Assembly (NCBI GenBank): GCA_005884155.1
Contig: VAXD01000026.1
Span: forward strand, 1-17,753
Length of the DNA stretch: 17,753 nucleotides
Reading direction: 5' to 3'
Origin: Actinomycetota bacterium
GTDB taxonomy: Bacteria; Actinomycetota; Thermoleophilia; Gaiellales; Gaiellaceae
The first letter of the stretch is position 1, and the number at the start of each line of letters is the position of its first letter. The translations under genes and the position numbers were made by a program. This document shows, one piece after another, positions 8,037 through 13,050 of the stretch. The notes under the pieces are model-generated. The model did no database searches. It was not told the DNA's origin and worked only from the letters and a program-made list of their open reading frames with translations.

Positions 8037-9452
8037 GTGGCGGCAGCCACACCCAGACGCACGAAGATCGTGGCCACGATCGGCCCGGCCTCCTGCACGC
8101 CCGACCTCCTGGGACAGCTGGTCGAGGCGGGCATGGACGGCGCGCGCCTGAACCTCTCCCACGGCACCCACGACGAGCACCGCGAGCGCGCCCGCCTCGT
8201 GCGCGCTACCGAAGCCGAGCTCGGACGGCCGATCGCGCTGATCGCCGACCTGCAAGGCCCGAAGCTCCGGATCGGCGACCTCGACGGCCCCGTCACGCTC
8301 ACCCGAGGCGAAGACATCCTCGTCGCCGGCGGCGAGACCGGGAACGACGGCGAGCTCCCGGTCAGCCCCGCAGTCATCGGCGAAGTGCTGCAACCGGGGC
8401 ACGAGGTGCTGATCGACGACGGCCTCGTGCGCCTGCGCGTCGAGGAGGTCCAGGCGGGCCGAGCGCGCTGCGCGGTCGTCTCAGGCGGCATCGTCACGTC
8501 GAACAAGGGCGTCAACCTCCCGGGCGTCCCGATTCCGATCCCGTCGCTCACGCGCAAGGACATGGACGACCTGGAGCTCGCGCTCGAGCTCGGTGTCGAC
8601 TTCGTCGCGCTCTCGTTTGTCCGCTCGGCCGCCGACGTCCGCGACCTACGCGCCCTCCTCGAGCAGGCCGGCTCGCAGGCGCACGTGATCGCCAAGATCG
8701 AGAAGGCCGAAGCCGTCGACGCGCTCGTCCCGATACTGCGCGAAACGGACGCGGTCATGGTCGCGCGCGGCGACCTCGGCGTCGAGATCGGCGTCGCGAT
8801 GGTGCCGCTCATCCAGAAGGGGATCATCGCCGCGGCGCTCGAGCGCGGGAAGCCTGTCATCACGGCGACGCAGATGCTCGAGTCGATGGTGCACCAGGCC
8901 GAGCCGACCCGCGCCGAGGCGAGCGACGTCGCGAACGCGGTCCTCGACGGCAGCTCGGCGCTGATGCTGTCCGGCGAGACCGCGATCGGCGAGTACCCGG
9001 TCGAGTCGCTCGCGTACATGGACCGAATCGCGAAGGCGGTCGAGCCGAGCCTCGGCTACCGCCACCAGCTGCCGGAGGCGAGCGAGGAGCCGACGGTCGG
9101 CCAGGCGATGTCCAACGCCGCCTGCGATGTGGCCGAGACCCTCGGCGCGCAGGCGATCCTCGTGCCGACGTACACCGGCCGGACCGCCTCGGGGGTCGCG
9201 CGTCTGCGCCCGCGGCGGCCGATCCTCGGGCTGACGCATCACGACTACGCGCTGCGCCAGATGGCGCTCGAGTGGGGCGTGACGCCGCTGCTGATCCCGG
9301 AGAGCGCAGACGTCGAGGACCTCTGGCGGCATTCGCTCGAGACCGCGCGCAAACACGGTCTGGTCGAGGAAGGCGATCGCGTCGTGATCACCGGGGGCAC
9401 GGCGGTCAACCAACCGGGCACGACGGACCTGATCAAAGTCGCGGTCGCGTAG
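8037..9452 (+). CDS. pyk: Pyruvate kinase
   Basis: Pyruvate kinase transfers phosphate from phosphoenolpyruvate to ADP, the last step of glycolysis, using the product of the preceding eno gene. The product is 471 aa, typical for the family. It opens RRTKIVATIGPAS, then GARLNLSHG, ADLQGPKLRIGDL, the catalytic Lys in KIEKAEAV (K220), the metal-binding VARGDLGVEI (D246) and the signature ITATQMLESM. SGETAIGEYPVE marks the end of the barrel. The C-terminal domain shows VPTYTGRTAS. Start choice: the frame is open from inside eno, but GTG-8037 places RRTKIV at the usual position and has a −10-like box just before it; GTG-8004 is an alternative. Confidence 0.96.
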   Translation: MAAATPRRTKIVATIGPASCTPDLLGQLVEAGMDGARLNLSHGTHDEHRERARLVRATEAELGRPIALIADLQGPKLRIGDLDGPVTLTRGEDILVAGGETGNDGELPVSPAVIGEVLQPGHEVLIDDGLVRLRVEEVQAGRARCAVVSGGIVTSNKGVNLPGVPIPIPSLTRKDMDDLELALELGVDFVALSFVRSAADVRDLRALLEQAGSQAHVIAKIEKAEAVDALVPILRETDAVMVARGDLGVEIGVAMVPLIQKGIIAAALERGKPVITATQMLESMVHQAEPTRAEASDVANAVLDGSSALMLSGETAIGEYPVESLAYMDRIAKAVEPSLGYRHQLPEASEEPTVGQAMSNAACDVAETLGAQAILVPTYTGRTASGVARLRPRRPILGLTHHDYALRQMALEWGVTPLLIPESADVEDLWRHSLETARKHGLVEEGDRVVITGGTAVNQPGTTDLIKVAVA

Positions 9453-9483
9453 GAGGAACGAGCCGCGCGGCGAACCCGCTGCC

Positions 9484-9810
9484 GTGGCTCGGCAACGACC
9501 CTCTCGCTCGCGAATCCTGATGCGCCGGCTGGCCGTTGGCGCGATCCTGCTCGTCGCGCTCCTGTACGCGCGACCGCTCCGCAGCTACCTCGGCACGAAG
9601 CAGGAGCTCGCCAACCGCACAACCGACGTGCACGCGCTCAAGGCCGAGAAGCGGGAACTCCAGCGTCGGCTCGCAGAGGCGAGCACGCCGCAGGCGCTCG
9701 AGCGCGAGGCGCGACGCGTAGGGCTCGTTCGCCCGGGCGAGCGTCTCTTCATCGTGAAGGGAATCTCGAGGTGGGTGCACTCGCGGGCTACGATCCGCCC
9801 GGGCGGATGA
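9484..9810 (+). CDS. ftsB: FtsB/DivIC-family septum formation initiator
   Basis: This is a small bitopic division protein expected to join FtsL and FtsQ at the septum. The 108-aa product has a very basic N-terminus (RQRPSRSR), one membrane helix at about 16–29 (LAVGAILLVALLYA), then a heptad-like coiled coil at about 32–75 (ELANRTTDVHALKAEKREL) and the family-typical ending EREARRVGLVRPGERLFIVKG. In actinobacteria a DivIC-like gene commonly sits beside eno and DUF501, as here. Its GTG start lacks a nearby Shine–Dalgarno: a good AGGAGG (9451–9456) overlaps the pyk stop but is 27 bases upstream, too far for normal use. An internal ATG at 9520 is possible but would remove the basic leader. Confidence 0.85.
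   Translation: MARQRPSRSRILMRRLAVGAILLVALLYARPLRSYLGTKQELANRTTDVHALKAEKRELQRRLAEASTPQALEREARRVGLVRPGERLFIVKGISRWVHSRATIRPGG
9789..9806 (+). promoter_or_regulatory. TACGAT box followed by a 12-bp palindrome, before the DUF501 gene
   Basis: TACGAT (9789–9794) is directly followed by CCGCCCGGGCGG (9795–9806), a perfect 12-base palindrome, at the end of ftsB and 10 bases before the DUF501 GTG. The mfd leader has the same order: TACGAT, then a perfect inverted repeat near the expected transcript start. It may be a promoter with an operator, or chance in GC-rich coding sequence. Confidence 0.25.
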
Positions 9811-9816
9811 CCGTGC

Positions 9817-10275
9817 GTGGATGACCGGGAGATCGTCGAGCGGCAGCTGGGCAGGGCCCCGCGCGCGTTCGAGCGCGTAGCGGTCCGCTGCCCCTTCGGT
9901 CGCCCTGCGGTGACCGAGCAGGCGCCGTTCGATGCGTCGGGCGAGCCTTTCCCGACGACCTTTTGGCTGACCTGTCCGCAGCTCGTCGCCAAGATCGCCC
10001 GGCTCGAAGCGGCGGGCGGCGTCGAACGCTGGAGCCGGCTCGTGGTGGAAGATCCGGGGCTCCGCGAGAGCCTCGAACGCGGGCACGAGGAGCAGCGCCG
10101 CCTGCGCCCGGAGCTCCCCGGCGGCATCGGCGGGCAGACCAGAACCGGCGGCCTCAAATGCCTGCACGCGCACGCGGCCTTCGCGCTCGCCCGGCCGGGC
10201 TACGCGCTCGGCGAGCGAATCCTCGCCGAAGCCGAGCCGCTCTGGCCGCCCACGGAGTGCTGCACGCCCGGCTAG
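9817..10275 (+). CDS. DUF501 family protein
   Basis: A 152-aa cytosolic protein of the DUF501 family, whose biochemical role is not established. Recognisable parts are RCPFGRPAV (Cys25), PTTFWLTCPQ (Cys53), RLEAAGGVERW, and near the end GGLKCLHAHAAFALA with Cys115, His117 and His119, closing on a Cys148–Cys149 pair. The spread of Cys and His could form a metal site, which is inference. The GTG at 9817 follows the ftsB stop by six bases; GTG-9813 is in another frame. In many actinobacteria this gene lies between a DivIC-like gene and a Ppx/GppA phosphatase; here no Ppx gene follows. Its TAG stop forms the first three bases of a −10-like TAGCAT. Confidence 0.88.
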   Translation: MDDREIVERQLGRAPRAFERVAVRCPFGRPAVTEQAPFDASGEPFPTTFWLTCPQLVAKIARLEAAGGVERWSRLVVEDPGLRESLERGHEEQRRLRPELPGGIGGQTRTGGLKCLHAHAAFALARPGYALGERILAEAEPLWPPTECCTPG

Positions 10276-10278
10276 CAT
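10273..10278 (+). promoter_or_regulatory. Probable −10 box containing the DUF501 stop codon
   Basis: TAGCAT fits TANNNT and ends eight bases before the ATG of the next gene, so that gene may be leaderless. The first three bases are the TAG stop of the DUF501 gene. The GDPD/L,D-transpeptidase junction shows the same arrangement. Confidence 0.4.
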
Positions 10279-10286
10279 CGGCCGCG

Positions 10287-10604
10287 ATGGCGCCGGCGGC
10301 GCTTGAGGCGACGAGACGGGAATGGGAGGAGGGCCACAGGCGCCTGGAGAGCGCGGCCTCCGACCGGCGCCGCTACGCGCTCCTACTCGAGGAGCTCGAG
10401 CTGGTACTCGACGAGCTGCGCCGCCGGATCGGGCAGACGTTCACGTTGGAGCAGCTCGCCACCGTCTACCGTGATGCCGACCGCTGGGTGCAGGACGCGC
10501 TCGCCGAGCGGGAGCGCGAGGCCGGCTGGCCGGCGCGCATGACCACCGTCCAGGACGCGGCCTTCCACGTGTACTCACGCGGCGCCGTCGACTATCGGCC
10601 GTGA
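10287..10604 (+). CDS. Conserved-looking hypothetical protein, helical, 105 aa
   Basis: I do not recognise a named family. The product is charged and probably all-helical with no membrane segment or signal peptide: REWEEGHRRLESAASDRRRY, then LLEELELVLDELRRRIGQTF, TLEQLATVYRDADRWVQDAL and a terminal VQDAAFHVYSRGAVDYRP. The frame is convincing: codon third positions are strongly G/C, the ATG follows a TAGCAT box by eight bases, and the TGA overlaps the next GTG by four bases. From memory, similar short proteins occur in related actinobacterial genomes, but I cannot verify this here. Coupling with the following one-helix membrane protein suggests the two are made together. Confidence 0.75.
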   Translation: MAPAALEATRREWEEGHRRLESAASDRRRYALLLEELELVLDELRRRIGQTFTLEQLATVYRDADRWVQDALAEREREAGWPARMTTVQDAAFHVYSRGAVDYRP

Positions 10605-10804
10605 CGACCGAGCGGCGGCGGCGCAGGCGGCGACACCCGCTCCGCCCGGTGCTGCTCGGCCTCGCCGTGCTCCTCGTCTTCGTCATCGGCATCGCGCTCG
10701 GCGAGGCGCTGAGCGACAACCCGCCCTCGCCGAACACGATCACGCAGAGTCGCACGTTCACCCTCCAGCCCGAATCCAGCACGGTCACGGTGACCGCTCC
10801 CTAG
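10601..10804 (+). CDS. Small single-pass membrane protein, 67 aa, unknown function
   Basis: The GTG start overlaps the stop of the preceding 105-aa gene (GTGA). The protein has a run of seven arginines (5–11), one membrane helix at about 17–35 (VLLGLAVLLVFVIGIALGE) and a short polar tail rich in Ser, Thr and Pro (LSDNPPSPNTITQSRTFTLQ). The basic N-terminus predicts a cytosolic N-end and an exported C-tail. No family is recognised. The tight coupling, the good codon bias and the well-formed helix support a real gene. The stop TAG is at 10802–10804. Confidence 0.65.
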   Translation: MTTERRRRRRRHPLRPVLLGLAVLLVFVIGIALGEALSDNPPSPNTITQSRTFTLQPESSTVTVTAP

Positions 10805-10843
10805 GGCGTCGACCCCGCTCGGTTAGGAATGCTGAGCTTTGGG

Positions 10844-10849
10844 TAGATT
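10844..10849 (+). promoter_or_regulatory. Probable −10 box of the HTH–receiver gene (leaderless)
   Basis: TAGATT lies in a locally AT-richer patch and ends eight bases before the ATG at 10858, with no Shine–Dalgarno between. This predicts transcription starting at or within two bases of the start codon. TTAGGA at 10823–10828 is a weak −35 candidate. Confidence 0.5.
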
Positions 10850-10857
10850 CGCTTCGC

Positions 10858-11451
10858 ATGGTCCGCGGCGACCTCCAGCGTCTTGCGCCGACAGGTGAGC
10901 CGGACTGGCTGACGCTCGGCCAGGCGGCGAAGTACCTCGGCGTCGCCCAGAGCACGATCCGGAAGTGGTCCGACCAGGGCCGCGTCCCGGCCTTCTACAC
11001 GCCTGGCGGCCACCGCCGCTACAAGCGCGCCGACCTCGACGCGTTCCTCGAGCGCTCGGGCCCGAGCGGCGCGACGAGTGGCGGCGGGCCGGTGGTGCTG
11101 ATCGTCGACGATGACGAGCGGTTGCGCGAGTACGTCCGCGTGAACCTCGAGATGGAGGGCTACTTCGTCCGCGAGGCCGGCAACGCCGAGGAAGGCCTGC
11201 GCGTGCTGGACGAGTCCACTCCCGACCTCGTCCTGCTCGACGTGATGATGCCAGAGGTCGACGGCTGGGAGATGCTGCGCCGCGTCCAGGAGCGGCACGG
11301 CGTCGGCTCGATCCCCGTGATCATGTTCAGCGGTAAGGTCGACGAGCAGGCTGCAAGCGAGGCTGCCTCCCGCGGGGCGCAGGGCTTCATCGGGAAGCCG
11401 TTCAACCCCCAGCAGCTGATCGACCAGACGAAGCAACTGCTCCCGACCTGA
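10858..11451 (+). CDS. MerR/excisionase-type HTH fused to a response-regulator receiver domain
   Basis: This 197-aa cytosolic regulator has its DNA-binding domain first. Residues ~17–66 form a helix-turn-helix of the excisionase/MerR type (WLTLGQAAKYLGVAQSTIRK, then GRVPAFYTPGGHRRYKRADL). A Gly/Ser linker leads to a complete receiver domain (~78–197): acidic pocket D84–D86, phosphoacceptor D128 (LLDVMMPEVDGWE), switch S158 (MFSGK) and K180 (GKPF). All key residues for Asp phosphorylation are kept. The order is opposite to common response regulators, whose receiver is N-terminal. No histidine kinase is present nearby. The stop TGA overlaps the PAP2 gene's proposed CTG start. Confidence 0.92.
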   Translation: MVRGDLQRLAPTGEPDWLTLGQAAKYLGVAQSTIRKWSDQGRVPAFYTPGGHRRYKRADLDAFLERSGPSGATSGGGPVVLIVDDDERLREYVRVNLEMEGYFVREAGNAEEGLRVLDESTPDLVLLDVMMPEVDGWEMLRRVQERHGVGSIPVIMFSGKVDEQAASEAASRGAQGFIGKPFNPQQLIDQTKQLLPT

Positions 11452-11984
11452 TCAGCCTCGACCGCCACCTCGAGCGCTGGGTTGTACACCACCGCATCGG
11501 CTGGCTGAACTGGCTCTTCGTTGATCTCTCGCGCATAGGCACCGAGGGCCTCGTCTTCATCGTGGTCGGGTTGGTGCTCGCGATCCTCTGGCGCCGGCCG
11601 TGGATCTTGGTGCTCGTTCTCGTCGGCGACCTCGTGGCGGACGGGATCTCGCTCGGCCTGCGCGACTGGATCGATCGCCGGCGGCCGCCGCTCGTCTACC
11701 CGGAGCCGAAGCCGCTCGTCGGCGTGCCGCACTCGGGCGCCTTCCCCTCGGGACACGCGTCGACGGCATTCGCGTGCGCAGTGGTGCTCGCGTGGGCCTC
11801 CCCGCGCCTGGCCGCGCCCATGTTTGTGCTCGCGGCGGCGATCGCATTCTCGCGCGTCTACGTGGGCGTGCACTGGCCGCTCGACGTGCTCGGCGGCGTA
11901 CTGCTCGGGGCAATTGTTGGAGGCGTTCTCGTGTTCCTGAGCCGGCGCTGGCGGTTCGGGGCCGGAGGGGACAGTGCTGCATAG
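11448..11984 (+). CDS. PAP2-family phosphatase (membrane lipid phosphatase), apparent CTG start
   Basis: This integral membrane enzyme of the phosphatidic acid phosphatase type 2 superfamily likely dephosphorylates a lipid phosphate such as phosphatidic acid, PG-phosphate or an undecaprenyl pyrophosphate. All three motifs are visible: R-x6-RP (RDWIDRRRP, with Arg replacing the usual Lys), PSGH (FPSGHAST) and SR-x5-H-x3-D (SRVYVGVHWPLD). The first ATG/GTG/TTG in frame is GTG-11562, but the frame upstream encodes a typical N-terminal segment, LDRHLERWVVHHRIGWLNW then LFVDLSRIGTEGLVF. Reading back, the only plausible start is CTG-11448, overlapping the regulator's TGA as CTGA. This gives 178 aa, normal for the family. 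The start remains inference; the enzyme family is secure. Confidence 0.85.
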   Translation: MISLDRHLERWVVHHRIGWLNWLFVDLSRIGTEGLVFIVVGLVLAILWRRPWILVLVLVGDLVADGISLGLRDWIDRRRPPLVYPEPKPLVGVPHSGAFPSGHASTAFACAVVLAWASPRLAAPMFVLAAAIAFSRVYVGVHWPLDVLGGVLLGAIVGGVLVFLSRRWRFGAGGDSAA

Positions 11985-12033
11985 CACGGCCCCAGAGAGC
12001 ACCGGGCCGACAGCGGCGGCAGGCGCGGCCGGA

Positions 12034-12050
12034 GCCGGGCTCCGCCCGGC
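12034..12050. terminator. GC-rich hairpin between convergent genes, copy 1 of a repeated element
   Basis: GCCGGGC-TCC-GCCCGGC is a perfect 7-bp stem with a 3-base loop, placed between the end of the PAP2 gene and the end of the minus-strand membrane-protein gene. It could terminate both, although no T-run follows on either strand. The surrounding 23 bases (12029–12051) recur with two changes at 12637–12659. Confidence 0.4.
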
Positions 12051-12078
12051 GTAGGTCGGGCCGGTCAGGGGCGTGAGG

Positions 12079-12597
12079 CTAAAGCTCTTCTGATGCTCTC
12101 AAGAGCCCGGCGACGATTATGGCAAGAGACGCGAGCAGACTGATCCAGATGCCGATCCCGCGGCCGGCCCCGGGCTGGATCGAGTCGGGGATCGAGATCA
12201 GGCGGATCAAGACGAAGATCGTCGCGAGCGAGCCGAGCGCGATGACGACGAGGCTCTCCGGAATGCTCGGCGGCAGCTCGTAACCGGCCTCACGCGCGAT
12301 CGCGAGCGCGAGCAGCACGAGCCCGATGAAGAAGATCAGCTTGCCGAGCGCGCCTGTGTGCCAGCCGATCACCGAGATCGTTGGCCCCGGCGAGCCCGAC
12401 CCCGCGTACCAGTCCGTGAACGCGGAGACGGTGAGCACGAGCGCAGCGACCCAGGTCAGCCGGCCGCCGATCGCCCAGAACCCGCCGGAGGGCCGGAGGA
12501 AGACCTCCTCCTCCTCGGGCTCGAAAAACGGCTCCTCCTGCTCCGCCGAGTAGGGCTCGGGCGATTCCACGGTGGCAAGTATGGGGGATTCGTCCAT
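12079..12597 (-). CDS. Hypothetical four-helix membrane protein with acidic N-terminus
   Basis: A 172-aa protein of unknown function. The first ~38 residues are very acidic (EQEEPFFEPEEEEVF), followed by four probable membrane helices: LTWVAALVLTVSAFTDWY, LGKLIFFIGLVLLALAIA, LVVIALGSLATIFVLIRL and GIGIWISLLASLAIIVAGL. The turn QPGAGRGIGIW before helix 4 looks like a fixed motif. It has no catalytic motif that I recognise. The ATG at 12597 has no ribosome-binding site, while GTG-12570 sits 7 bases after CATACT on the minus strand, so the true protein may be nine residues shorter. A pair of similar GC hairpins flanks the gene. Confidence 0.75.
   Translation of the reverse strand: MDESPILATVESPEPYSAEQEEPFFEPEEEEVFLRPSGGFWAIGGRLTWVAALVLTVSAFTDWYAGSGSPGPTISVIGWHTGALGKLIFFIGLVLLALAIAREAGYELPPSIPESLVVIALGSLATIFVLIRLISIPDSIQPGAGRGIGIWISLLASLAIIVAGLLRASEEL
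12578..12583 (-). promoter_or_regulatory. Possible −10 box for the four-helix membrane protein
   Basis: On the minus strand this reads CATACT, one base from TATACT, and seven bases separate it from an in-frame GTG at 12570–12568. If used, the gene is leaderless from that GTG and the ATG at 12597 is not the start. Confidence 0.3.
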
Positions 12598-12641
12598 TTC
12601 GCGCCGCAGCCGTCAGCGTTGGCGAGGCAAAGGCCGCCGGA

Positions 12642-12658
12642 GCCGGGCTTTGCCCGGC
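12642..12658. repeat. GC-rich hairpin, copy 2 of the repeated element
   Basis: GCCGGGC-TTT-GCCCGGC has the same 7-bp stem as the hairpin at 12034–12050, and the identity extends outward on both sides (12637–12659 against 12029–12051, with two changes, both in the loop region). It lies in the 185-base gap between the two minus-strand membrane-protein genes. The shared flanks suggest a dispersed palindromic element of the REP kind and not two independent terminators. Confidence 0.45.
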
Positions 12659-12752
12659 GGGAGGCTCGCAGTGCCTGCACGGATCCGATCCGCCTCCGTA
12701 TGCCGGCTCCTGAAACCGGTGTCTCGAGCTTGCCGCGCGCAAGGAGGGGGCT

Positions 12753-12779
12753 CACGGGGGAACCAGGGGTTCCCCCGTG
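12753..12779. terminator. Perfect 12-bp stem hairpin downstream of the small minus-strand gene
   Basis: CACGGGGGAACC (12753–12764) pairs exactly with GGTTCCCCCGTG (12768–12779) around a 3-base loop, the strongest hairpin seen in the window. It lies three bases past the stop of the minus-strand gene at 12783, where a terminator would be expected. There is no T-run on either strand. The rest of the gap (12598–12752) shows no reading frame or RNA gene that I can support. Confidence 0.55.
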
Positions 12780-12782
12780 CTA

Positions 12783-13010
12783 TTAGAGACCGAAGAGGCG
12801 ATGGATCTGATGCCAGATCACGATCGCGAGGCCGATGCTCCCGGCGACGACGATGAACACGACGAGCCAGAAGCGGAACGCCGCGAGACGGCGTTCCAGG
12901 GCGCGCTCCTCACGCACGCGTCTGCGCACCCGCTCCCGCCGATAGGCGCGAGCGACTGCGGTCGGGTCGAGCAGCTCCTCCTCGACCTGCTTCCGCTCCG
13001 GCAGAGCCAC
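12783..13010 (-). CDS. Small tail-anchored-type membrane protein, 75 aa, unknown function
   Basis: The product begins VALPERKQVEEELLDPTAV (initiator read as Met), continues with a strongly charged Arg/Glu helix (RRERVRRRVREERALERRL) and ends with one membrane helix, FWLVVFIVVAGSIGLAIVIW, just before the C-terminus HQIHRLFGL. The frame stays open further upstream, but longer versions would overlap the divergent phosphatase gene; an ATG at 13052 is the limit. GTG-13010 is preferred because TAGACT ends exactly seven bases before it. No family is recognised. The C-terminal helix predicts a cytosolic charged domain facing in. Confidence 0.6.
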   Translation of the reverse strand: MALPERKQVEEELLDPTAVARAYRRERVRRRVREERALERRLAAFRFWLVVFIVVAGSIGLAIVIWHQIHRLFGL

Positions 13011-13017
13011 AGGCGGA

Positions 13018-13023
13018 AGTCTA
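13018..13023 (-). promoter_or_regulatory. Probable −10 box of the 75-aa membrane protein gene (leaderless)
   Basis: On the minus strand the bases read TAGACT, then seven bases, then GTG. The same hexamer precedes the L,D-transpeptidase gene. It lies within seven bases of a plus-strand −10 candidate for the divergent SpoIIE gene. Confidence 0.45.
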
Positions 13024-13029
13024 AATGGC

Positions 13030-13035
13030 GATACT
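13030..13035 (+). promoter_or_regulatory. Possible −10 box for the SpoIIE-type phosphatase gene
   Basis: GATACT, one base from TATACT, ends 15 bases before the ATG at 13051, giving a short leader of roughly 8 nt. It faces the minus-strand TAGACT box (13018–13023), so both polymerases would compete for the same 40 bases. Confidence 0.3.
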
Positions 13036-13050
13036 TCGTGCAGGGCCAGC

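Noticed and set aside
9451..9456. AGGAGG as the ribosome-binding site of ftsB
   Set aside because: It is 27 bases before the GTG, and no start codon of any usual kind lies 5–10 bases after it; probably chance overlap with the pyk stop.
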